The notes under the pieces are model-generated. The model saw only the letters and a program-made list of their open reading frames with translations. It searched no databases and was not told the origin of the DNA. 64,000 nucleotides of DNA from contig FN648581.1 in assembly GCA_000310025.1 (NCBI GenBank), positions 29,988 through 93,987 on the forward strand, read 5' to 3'. The translations under genes were made by a program, and so were the position numbers. Shown here one piece after another: positions 31,780 through 42,400 of this stretch. This DNA comes from Ectocarpus siliculosus. Lineage: Eukaryota; Sar; Phaeophyceae; Ectocarpales; Ectocarpaceae. How positions within the stretch are numbered: position 1 is the first letter of the stretch; every line of letters starts with the position of its first letter.

Positions 31780-34600
31780 AAATCGTGCCTCGATTTTTGT
31801 TTTTGGCTACCCAGCAGTATGGATCAGACACCGGAGACGGTTCACATTCATTCACGCGCAACCCACATCATGATAAAGGCCGACAAGCGTCGCAAATGAG
31901 GGACAGCACGGAGCATAGACGCGCAGCACGCATCAGTCATACTGGTAGACCTACCGCAAGCCAAGGGTAGCGCATCTTTGGTAGCACGCATGCATCCGCA
32001 TCACGCACGCTGTTTTACGAAGCAGCAGCACGCACTAATACACACGTACGTTCAATCACGCACAGAAAATGGCCGACACACGTCGCAACTGATTGACAGC
32101 ATAAAATAGACGCGGGGTACGGGAGCCCGTTCTTGCAGACCTACCGCATGCGAACTAAGGTTTAAACACAGCTTTGGACGCACGTGTATGCGTATCGACA
32201 GCGGCACCATGCTTGATACGGCACGCAGCAGCAGTACGCGACAGCGACGTTGTCCTTTTCGTGTAATAACTCTCCGCATGACACGAGACAAGCACTCTAC
32301 TGCTGTAGTCTCGTGCTTGTCCCTATCCATCACAACGAAAGCAGAAGGACTTGCGGCCGCTGTCGTGCGTCCAGCACACCAATCTGGAAACTGCTGCTGA
32401 GCACCCGCCCTTAGAGCCTTCTTCAGTTGTATCACGATAAATACGTGATTTCAGTTGTATCACTAAAATACGTGATTTTGCCGGCCGCAGCATCTGACGC
32501 ACCGACGCACCCCGAGTTCAAGGCTGGGTGCTGGTTGCTCCCTTTCCCCTCAATTTTTCCGCATGTCCATGTCCACAGCGTTTATCCAGAGCTCTCGACG
32601 TTGTTCGTCTGTGTGTTCTTCGGGGTAAGTACCATCAGAGATATCGTTTGATAGGTGTACATGTTGTACTGTAGTCCATACCACAACATACTTTCTTCTT
32701 TACGTTCCTCACCATGGGGACTACGTACGGTGCTATGTACTCGAAGAACATCGTAATCGCTTTTTCTATTGTATGTACTGTAGTACTTCTTTTTCGTTTC
32801 TCGGGCCACATTTCTCCTTCTTCCACCAGCAATATCTACTTCATTAACTTGCAATCAGTCGTTGCTATCGTCAACAGCTTGCAATATTTAAGTAGATGGA
32901 TCGACTATTGATGCACCAAATGAAGGATGTGGATTGGTGACACGCGTCTTCGTTGTATGGGACAACAAATGCTCACGAAGTTTTTTGTATGATTAGGCTG
33001 CCCACGAAATGAAATGGTCGAGAGGTGGTCCCGAACTGCTGTACTACAGTACAACATGTAGTAAATGATTCACCGCATCGACCATAGCCGCACAGCTTGC
33101 GTCGGCCGTTCTCGCGGACCTACTCGACATCTTTCACACATGATGCCCCCCCCCCGCCCACTGGGGGCGCGGGGGCCAATGTTTCACCCTCCTGTGCCCT
33201 CTAGCTCTTCGCAAAAGTCTTCACCGTCCCTCTACTGTAGCTACTTCTAACGTGTCGTCTTCCTTCTTCTTATTCCTAGCTTCCCCCAAACCCTCACCGC
33301 CATCCATCCCGGTGTGGCCGCCCGCCCCATTGGGGGGCGTGGGGCCAAACCTTCACCCTAGTATTGTACATGCGCGCGTGCGGGTTCGGCATTTACAACA
33401 TACGACGACTGATGCTTATACACCCCATGAAGACGGCTACCTCTCTTTGCAGTTAAATGCATTTCAGATTCACCTCAACAGTGGATATCGATCATTTTCA
33501 ACTATACAATACTGCACAGCAGTATTTGGTCGTATGCCGCATGCCAAGGGATGGAGAGAAAAAGGCGGTACTTGGCAATCAACTACTACACCCGCCCAAT
33601 TCTTGGAATATGGTTGTTGCCCAAATATATTTTCTCGGAAAAACGCCTTTCTTGTCAAGTGTAAGAGCTTCAAGAGTCCTTTACAGCCCTTGGCTGGGCA
33701 CCGCTAGGCTGGGTTGAGCTCCTGCTGGAATAACCTGTTAGACTTAGGAGACGACCTCGAGAGAATATGCATGTTCTCCGAAGAACGGTAGGTGGTAAAG
33801 GGAGAGCGGTTGTGACCGTAGAAGGTGCGGCGATGCCGTGACGAGGACAGCTGCCGATGCTAATCGAGCATTCCTCCCAACTATAAACGGGTGCCTAATA
33901 AAAATGTCGATATTGGTTGAACAAATCAATCTATCTTTACGTAAAAATGCCGCTATTGGCAATCATATTTTGTCGTCGAAGAGCGTGCACATATTTATCT
34001 ATTTCCGCAAACGATAACATTGTTTTCAACCTTCAAATATCGCTGCACAAATCGAAGTTACCCCAAAATACGAGCTGCAGTCGAATACGAGCTGAACAAA
34101 TCATTCTTCCCAATGAAACATCTCAGTATGAAAATACGTACAACACATGTATGTTCATTTCAGGCACAGGAAGAAGGAACAGAACCCAATGAAAATATCT
34201 GCTGATCGATACTGACCCGCGTAACATTTGCGACATCGCGTGCGTGCGACTTCAGGTTGCACAAGGTTCAGGTCGCGTCTGCTGTATATTATACACACCA
34301 TTCATATTGACTGGTACTGATCTCTTCAGTAATAAAATGTTGTTATTGTGCAGACGAGGTGCGAGGTAGGGGTACATTCTGTTGTGCAAAAAAAACGTGT
34401 TTGGAGGGATCGTGATGTGCGTATGTGATCGTAGAAAAAAATATTATTGGGTGAGAGGAGGGGGGGGGGATGGGTCATGCCTGTTCGTCTTCTTGTTGTT
34501 CTCTCTGTCCGACCAGAATAAACCAGCAGACTCGAGCCCCTTTCACCATCTCGGCACCAAATTTCAATCTAAGACTTGCGCACAACAACCTTGTATTTAC
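31780..34600. other. Stretch without a supportable gene
   Basis: Only short open frames. 33145-33180 and 33320-33365 are two copies of the G/C-rich end of R-A with CCCCNTTGGGGG-type palindromes and TTCACCCTAGTA. CACGATAAATACGTGATTTC/CACTAAAATACGTGATTTTG is a short direct repeat at 32433-32480. Nothing else was identified. Confidence 0.5.
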
Positions 34601-34631
34601 CACGCCTACTCTCTTTACTAACGTTTCCAGG

Positions 34632-34840
34632 TATGGGAGCTCATCTGTATTCCTGCGGTGTTTGTTGTGAGGAAGGTCATGGGGCTCGACACGCTTGCTC
34701 TCTTCAATGCCATGTTTTTCTCCTCTGTCATCGCTGCTATCTTTCTCTATTCTTCCCTTTCCACCTCCTTCGTCACACTCACCGTCCCCCTTTTCGCCAG
34801 CCTCATTTACAGCGGAAATCGTCTCCTGTTGGTGTGGTAG
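34632..34840 (+). CDS. Last exon of an unidentified membrane protein
   Basis: The frame after a strong acceptor (TACTAACGTTTCCAG ending at 34631, with a textbook branch-point sequence) reads VWELICIPAVFVVRKVMGLD, then a hydrophobic span FNAMFFSSVIAAIFLYSSL and a second one, TSFVTLTVPLFASLIYSG, to a TAG stop at 34838. Two membrane segments in about 70 residues. Earlier exons were not found upstream. The truncated LINE begins about 60 bp downstream, perhaps inserted in the 3' region. Family unknown. Confidence 0.4.
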
Positions 34841-34904
34841 GCTGTGTGTGATCTGAACGGGCACTATTGAGGCCTTTAGCTGTGTCAACAACATTACCGG
34901 CACC

Positions 34905-36540
34905 ATACCAGCTACACCAACTGCAGGGGGCTCTCACTGCAGGGGATCTCGCTCCTATCTCACGAAGGAAAGGTCCCCATCAAGATCATCACCGATTGCT
35001 TAAGCGCCTTCTGCGAAACCAACAACATCCTCCCGGAGGACCAACGCGGGTTCCGACCTGGGCGATCCACCATCGCCATGCTGTTCGTCGTGCGTCGACT
35101 CCAGGAGTTGGGGCGGAGAAGGCAAATACCACTCTACATGTTTTTCGTCGACCTGAAGAAGGCATATGATTCGGTGGACCGAGAGCTGCTGTGGAAGGTC
35201 CTGACCATGGCCAGGACTCCTCGGGGGATGATCGCCGTCATCCGCCAATTACACGACGGAATGCGAGCCCGGGTGCGCATGGACGACGGAGATGTTTGGG
35301 CCTGGTTCTGGGTCACACAAGGCCTACGACAAGGGTGTGTGTTGTCCCCACTGCTGATGAACATCTTGTTCGCCACGATCATCGAGATCGTTGCCATTGG
35401 GTTCAGCGAGGATGATGTTTTTCTGCAGAACCTGGTGTACCTGGAGGAGGAGACGGGAGCGGGCGCGAGGACACCACTTGACAGAGTTCGGAGGGAGGTA
35501 TGGGGGATGCTGTATGCCGATGACGCCGGGGTCGTATCGAGGTTTGCCGAAGGATTGGCGAGAATGATGACCGTCATCGTGGAGGTGTTCGTGGAGTTCG
35601 GGCTACCGGTATAGGAGAAGAAGACGGAGACGCTTCTGATGCGCGTAAAGGAGAAGCAGACAACAGCACCACCCCCCCCCCCCCCCGCCGCCACCGCTGA
35701 CCATCGAGGCAGCAGGGCAGACGTATGCCCACACGACCGAATTCCGGTACCTAGGTTGCCTCGTCAACGAACATGGCGACCTCAAGCGGGAGATCAGTTA
35801 CCGGAGCAGAGCAGCGTGGGCATGCGTGAGGAGGTATGGTCAGGAGCTCTTCGACAGGCCGAAAGGACCGTTCCGACTCAAGAATCGCCTGCTCTAGGCC
35901 AAGGTGATGGAGGCACTCCTGTACGCCTGCATGACATGGGCCCCATGTCAAGACCAACACCGGACGTTGAGAACGATACACCACCGGCTGCTTTCCTACA
36001 CCCAGACCCTGAAGAGGGTTGGGTGCCAGAGCGTGGAAACCCCGATTCGGCAACGGCGCCTGCTGCTGGCGGGAGCGCTGGTGAGGCAGCCAGACAAACG
36101 ACTTCCGAAACGGGTGATGCTTAACGAGCTGGTGGGGGGGGATGGCCAAGGCAGAGGGAAACCGGAGAAACCATGGCAGACATGCCTGAAGGACGACCTC
36201 GAAATGTTCGAAGCAGAGCACGGATCTACGGACGCCGAGCCATGCTTTTTCGGAGTCCCCGGAACAACTTGGATGGAAGCAGCGAATGTGGAATTGGCGT
36301 TACCGTGGCATACAGGGGTACTATAGGGAGTTAAGAGGTTCATGGCCTCCTGGCACAAGAAGGAAGAGGAGGCTAGCCGACAACGAGCGCCCAAACGGAA
36401 CAAGAAGCCCGTTAACAACACGGACACGGCAATAACCAGGTGGGAGGGAACAGCAGGCGGACGAGACGGCGAGGAAATACAGGAAACACGAAAAGGCGGA
36501 CCGAGTGGCGTGAAACACTATGCCGAATTGAACCCCTTCC
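34905..36540 (+). mobile_element. 5'-truncated non-LTR retrotransposon (LINE) reverse transcriptase
   Basis: Reverse-transcriptase motifs in order: GISLLSHEGKVPIKII (34943), DQRGFRPGRSTIAMLFVVRR, FVDLKKAYDSVDRELLW, GLRQGCVLSPLLMNILF, and the catalytic MLYADDAGVVS near 35510. After a frame change in a poly-C run (35672-35686) the thumb and C-terminus follow: EFRYLGCLVNEHGDLKREI, then LLAGALVRQPDKRLPKRVML and MASWHKKEEEASRQRAPK. Three in-frame stops, all TAG, lie at 35612, 35895 and 36324. A 15-bp microduplication (CTGCAGGGG twice, 34921-34945) interrupts NCRG/GISLL. The endonuclease and ORF1 are missing, as in typical 5'-truncated copies. No poly-A tail or target duplication was defined. Confidence 0.88.
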
Positions 36541-36599
36541 TTGACTTATACCACCCCCCCTGTCACTATCACCGCTCCCCCTGTCACTATCCCCCAGTC

Positions 36600-37105
36600 T
36601 CCCATCCGGCGATGTTTGCCATCGGGATTGGATTTTCGGGCAACGATGTTGTAAAACAAGCCTATCGCTTCGTGAGCTCAGTAACCCGGTTAACGTTTTT
36701 TTTTTTTCGTAATTTTTGCGGTAACCATGAATGGTGGTCGAGTAGATTTTGTGGTACGAGGTCGAGAATCCTCACTCCGCGCAAAGGGGATAATCGCACG
36801 TTGTCTTGGATTGGTCAAACACCCTCGAGGCAGTTACATAGCGCTTACAACTGTCTCTGGAAGTGAAAGCACCAGAAAATTAGTTGGGTCATACGCAGCA
36901 GCCATCCGTACGCAAGGAAGTAAGCACAAGATGCCGGACACGCTCAGCGGGATGCAGCGCACCCTTCATGCGACTTGCCAAGTATCTTACGGCGCTTCGC
37001 GCTTGGTGATGTGAGAGCTTGGTACGGTGAGAACCCGGCGTGCTCCGTCCCGGCTTTGTAGGGATGTGAGGGCAATCGTCTAGCGACTACGGCATGGACA
37101 AGTCT
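36600..37105 (+). repeat. Dispersed repeat R-E, copy 1
   Basis: About 0.5 kb matching 58610-59095 in inverted orientation: GTTTGCCATCGGGATTGGAT, ACGATGTTGTAAAACAAGCC, GGTAACCATGAATGGTGGTC, TCGAGAATCCTCACTCCGCG, CAGTTACATAGCGCTTACAA, CGTACGCAAGGAAGTAAGCA and CGTCCCGGCTTTGTAGGGAT. A T-run at 36698-36710 matches an A-run in the other copy. Size and A/T homopolymer suggest an LTR, MITE or SINE-like unit; no coding content is conserved. Confidence 0.75.
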
Positions 37106-37199
37106 GCGTACACCGCCCCGGAACAGCACCGTTGAACCAACACCCCGCGAGCGATGACGTGCATTTGTTGGCACGGGTGGCCTGCATAGTATTGTGATG

Positions 37200-37745
37200 A
37201 TTTGTGTTGTCATGTGCTGTACGGACAGAAGAAAATACTGGGCAGAGAGAACGGAACTTTATTTTGATGTGAAGTCATCAACAACACCAACAACATACAG
37301 GACTTCGGCATTCCTGTTCAACCGACCACTATATATATCGGGACACCTTTGATACTGGGTTATGATCCAATTTTTGGTTGGAATGTATAAACGAATTTTT
37401 GATTGCTGACAACTCTTGGCCCAAAATCGAGATTTATCCCAACGATTGTGTCCCGACGAGGATAAAGCAGTAGGTTTGAGACTACCAAGACTTTTCGTAT
37501 ACCTGTAGATCTTTCAAGTGGGTACACGTTCGTTTTTACAGTTTTTGTGCAGACCCACCGATCGACGCTATTATAACGTGTGAACCTCACATCGTCGAAG
37601 CTAACTTCCTTATATATACCGTTCGTGCTCATGTGGCGATGTCATCCTCGTTTCTACGTGCTCTGCCTGTCGAACCACCGCACACTTCCAACGCATGCTC
37701 GGCACCCTCCCTATTAGGGGGCGGGGGGCCAATCGTTCCCCCTTT
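37200..37745 (+). repeat. Partial R-A pieces and A/T-rich sequence
   Basis: 37215-37300 (ACTGGGCAGAGAGAACGGAAC and a CAACAACACC tract) and 37695-37745 (CTATTAGGGGGCGGGGGGCC) resemble inner and terminal parts of R-A. Between them is an A/T-rich segment with a 90-codon minus-strand frame (37360-37632, MSTNGIYKEVSFDDVRFTRY) whose reality cannot be judged. Confidence 0.45.
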
Positions 37746-38762
37746 TGTCGTGCTTGTATACTCCGTCCAAACCCGTCGCAAACATCTGGAAAAGTAACCA
37801 ACTTCAACACGGAGGGCTTTAGTCTTCTGTTCGCCGTTCATCATCAGCGTGTTGAGACCATACCTGAACGAGGGGTTTCAGAATCGGTGTCGAGCCAGAG
37901 GATGTGGTGGGTTGTGGAGTGTGCGTAAATACAAGCATAGGAAAGACTGCCCATTTTTCGTAATTTATTTCAAAACCTTTCCTGACCTGTCACCAATGAA
38001 TCATTTCGGGGAGAAGAAATAGGCAGGATGAATGCTTGCATGCGTTTCTTCACAGAATTCATCTGATCTGTGCTGCGAAAAACGAACGCCTTTCCCCCTT
38101 ATCGGAAGGTATCCCTGGCGTGGATTTCAAACTTGACAAGGATTGACGAGAGTCGCCGAGGCCACCGCCGCACGTACCACTGGTGACCAAACCTCCGGGT
38201 TGTAGAGGCACATTGGGCAACCTCAACCGAACTTGCCTTGGGCATCGCTTGCTACCTGACCTTCGAAACGCCTGCAATGTAAGCTGGAAAGGAATTCGGG
38301 GCACTGTGTACCTAGTGCGTGGGCAGGTTGCCGATGTTTGTGGAAGTTTTACCTTACCTTGGGGGTTGGCGCATTGTGTACAAGGCTGATTGCCTAGGGT
38401 TTCGCAGGCAAACCCATTGCTCAGAAACTTCGTGTCAGCACCCACTCAGCACTTTTGTTTTCCACCTCGTTTTTTCCAAGACATTTTGGATGCGGGTATC
38501 AAATCACTACCGTAGTTATAGCACATATCCAAAATCTCTCAAACGACCGCTTCATATTAATCCATTCCGCAGGTTATCATCTCGAGCCCGTTGTCGACGA
38601 CGTTTGGAGCTGCTGAAAAATAAGCGAGACCCAACAGATATAAAAAACAAATTCCAAATAGCGTTCCTTTTTATTCTCACCAGCGACGTCGATCACAGAG
38701 ATGATCCATGCACAGAACGGAGACAACAGATACACGCACCGACAGCGCGTTTCCTAATCTAT

Positions 38763-38860
38763 CAGTATTTTCGAGTCAGTTCTTCTCCTCAGATAGTATG
38801 GGATTCAAACAGTGGCATCACCGCCCGCAGAGGTTGGTGTTGCCACTTCGTTGCGAAAGG
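38763..38860 (+). repeat. Direct repeat flanking the IS630-like gene, left copy
   Basis: ATCAGTATTTTCGAGTCAGT followed by TCTTCTCCTCAGATAGTATG and AACAGTGGCATCACC. The same order occurs at 45571-45655, so the two copies bracket the transposase locus about 6.8 kb apart in the same orientation. Confidence 0.75.
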
Positions 38861-39405
38861 AAATAAATAATTATAGTCCGTGCACAACAGAAAATCCAAA
38901 ACTTTCCTGGCACAAATCACAACTTTCTTTGCACACAGACAGGTGGTTGTTCCGACATCTGAAAGTGCCGGCAAACGCCCTGTTTCCAGGCGCATGGAGT
39001 GACGGAAAGTTTTTTTTTTTCCTTGGCTTTTTATCGGCACAAAACCGGGAAAATCGAATTATTTTTCCAGGGGTGTGTTCTTGACCGATTTACAAAAACT
39101 CTACGGATGTGAACGCGTCTCGCAATTTGCCGGGTCGGTGAGATATCGCTCAAGAATCGACTGCAGAGCATCAGTTTGAACTCTAGTTTGGGTGATAACT
39201 AACCGACCGATTTAAAAATAAACATCGGCAATCGATTCCTCTCCTCAGTATCTAGGTCGGTACTGCTGGGATTTGTTGGGAAAAATCTGGTTTCCGAGAT
39301 ACAGTATTCCACATTTTGTTGTGCCGTCCCCATGGGAGATTGTTTTTTGGATGGGGCAACACGCACATGTTGCGGCCCAAAACACGAAACACGCACGCAA
39401 GCACC

Positions 39406-42400
39406 ATGGGGAAGCCTAGGGGACGGGCTAAGAGGAAGAAGTTCGGCAGCCGCGGAACCGATGGTCGGGCGATTTCGAAGAAGTCGGAAGCCGGCATTGC
39501 AACATGATCTTCCATCTCCCGGCACTGATGACGCGCTCTCGGATGACCACGACGACGCATTCTTGATGGACGTGGATGAGGAGGAAGGAAAGGCGGCAGC
39601 GGACGATTGACGTCAACGACGAGGACTGTGGCGATGAGGATCCCAGCGGCGCACACAGCAGTGGTAGAGGTCAGTCGATACTGAGCTTTGCACAGCAGTC
39701 GATAGTGCCCGCAGGTCGCTCGGCAGGAAACGCGGCGAATAAAATCCCGCCGGGTCTTCAGTCGAAGAGCCGGAGCCAACAATACCGCAACAGGAAAAAG
39801 CTTCTAGGGCAACAGGCGGTAGGCATGGCACGAGCTATGGGAGCGTGGATGCGGCGGGCGCAGCTGCCGCAGCAGCAGCAAGGAGAGGAGAGCTCCTCTG
39901 TCGGTGGCGATTTTGTTCCAGCTGAGGAGCCAGCCGTTGGTTTAGAGATTGCGCCGCACAGCAGCCCTCCGAGCGGCGGCACCGCGTGCAGAGATGCGGA
40001 GGTCAGCAGTAGCTGTGGCAGCGTCGGCGACATGTCGATAGCTTCGGGCCATGGGCCTGGCATAGAGGTGTGGTACAGTCGTCGCGAGATGAAAGACGCC
40101 GAAGAAGAGCTCGAGAACTACTGCGACACATCATCCGACGGTTTTCTCGACGGTTTGGACTTCAGCAGCGGCAGCAACAGCAGCAGCAACAGCAGAAGCA
40201 GCTCTGACGAGAGGGTTACCACCCCCACGCCTCTTAGCAAAGAAGCAGTAGACATTCTTCAGGGAGGTGGGGGTGGAACGTGAGGTCGGCGACAGTGTGC
40301 AAGGTGCCGGAGTGCTCTCAACCCCAGAGCTTGTCGCACCAGCGCCCTCCCGCCGAAGCACCCGACAAGGTCGATTCGACGGTGTGTTTGGTGCACCCAC
40401 GCGCCAATACCGGTGCGACAGCCACGAAGGTGGAACAGAGAGGGGGAACAAGGCCATGGCGCCGGAGGAGGTCCACGACACATCAAATCTCACTTCGGCA
40501 CAGTTCAGGAAAACCTAGAGACTACGCCTCGCCAATAAGGCAGCGCCGCTGGAGCGGAAGGTATGGACGGCTGCGGCGCTGGCTCGGGCGAGGGGCCGAA
40601 CGAGAAGCACTGGTCGAGGCGGAAGGCAGATCTGATGGAAACCTACCGCAACGCCCTCGGCACACCTCAGAAGGTGAGACAGGTGATAACAGTCACAAGT
40701 GGTACTAGCGCCACCGCCAAAATTGTCAGGTGTTTCTTTTGTGCGGGCAGAGGTTTTCTCGCCACGAGCTTCATGTTGTGTTATTGTGTTGCTCTCGTCT
40801 GCCTCTATATCGAAACCTACGGTTGACACGAGATGGCATTGCAGCTGACGGCAACATCTCGAAAACACAAGTGTGCTTCCTCCTTCCTCACAGGTTGAAG
40901 AGATGAACAACAACGGATCAGTGGTGGAGGACCCGAAGATAATGCTGGATGAAAGACACATGGTTCAAACCACCCGTGTTGTCCGCGCCGTGAAGCATTT
41001 CCTGCAGCTCGAGTGAGTGTGTGCGGGGAAAGTGCAGGCTGCTCTACTGCTGTTGTCTTTCGTCCCCTCTTTGAGGATGTATTTGTTGGAAGGGGGCTGT
41101 TGTTCTACTGCAATACGGGCGCTGCATGTTGCTGTCGGGTACTTGCTGCTGCGCGATGGTGCTGTTTGATAAGAGGATACTCAGTATACCGATCATTTCC
41201 CCGAAACGAAAATACTGTCTGACTTTTCCCGACTTTATGACAGAGTCCAAGATGGGGTCGCGAAGATGGAGCACAGCAGAGAAGTCGCCAAGGTGTACGA
41301 GGTCGACCCGTCGACGGTGCGGCGGTGGGTGAAGAAGTTGTGCAAGGGCGGCTCCGTCGTTATCCGCAAACGGCAGTACAACAAGCGCGAGGCGCACCCC
41401 TACATCGACGACGAGGACATCCGCAACGGTCTGAGGGAGTACATCGACCGGAGGTTGTACCGGCGGAAGAGAGACGAGCCACGCCTTCGAATCGCAGACG
41501 TGCAAAAGTGAGTGAGAATAGAGGAAACGGAGGCATGTTAGTCGTTGGTGGAGGTGGGCGCGCAAATTGTTGTGAGAGAAAAATGTGAGGGGTGTATCAT
41601 ATGAGGGACGCTGCTATTGTACTCGAGTGCGGTTTCTCGCCCTACAAGTAACGTGACACCCTATCTTCGGGATGATTTTCTCCAGTTTAATCCCAACCTT
41701 CGGAATGGGGTCTATTTCATGCATTGTACTTTCTCAGTTGGCCAGTGACCCGTCTCCTCTCACTTAGCTTTCCGTGGTAGTAATCTATCTCAGGTAGTGC
41801 GAATAACCTCCTCCCCACCCACCCACGACCTTTTCAATTGTTTTGGTGGTCTTTGTTACATGCACTCATCCTGTCACGCATCCTGCCACTCATCCTGCCA
41901 CGTTGTTACTTTGCAACAGGTGGATCAATGACGACCTCCTGAAAGAAGAGCTTGCCGGTACGAGAGGATTTTCTCGGAGGACCGTGCACAAGTGGATGCA
42001 GAAGCTCGACTTTCGTTGGTCGAGGCACCGCAAGTGGGTCGACGTGGACGGCCACAACAGACCGGACGTCGTCACTGTGAGAAGCGTGTCCCAAGCAGTT
42101 GCTAGCTCGGGGCGTTTTCTCAGGAGCCTGAAACCTCAAACACCCCTCAAGTTCTTTTTCCCTCTCTGTTGGCGTGTTGTGAAGTATCACGTGCAGTATA
42201 CCTCTCTTTGTGTTCACCTCCCTCCCCCCCCCGCACACACAGAGTAGTAGTTCACGTCGGGTGTAGTGGTTTATCGGTCCCTGCTTTGCGAAAACCGTAG
42301 TTCACGTGTGGTGTGGTGGTTTATCGTTCCCTCCTTTACCGAGAACCGTCTGGGGGAAAGCTTCTGTGCATGTGTGTAGTGTGTTCGTTTTTTTTTTTTC

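Noticed and set aside
31174-31873. Plus-strand frames across R-A copy 2
   Set aside because: Not preserved in R-A copy 1, and no domain.
36730-36790. tRNA-like or SINE-type promoter (GGTGGTCGAGTAG and GGTCGAGAATCC resemble A and B boxes)
   Set aside because: The matches to the consensus boxes are partial and no cloverleaf could be drawn.
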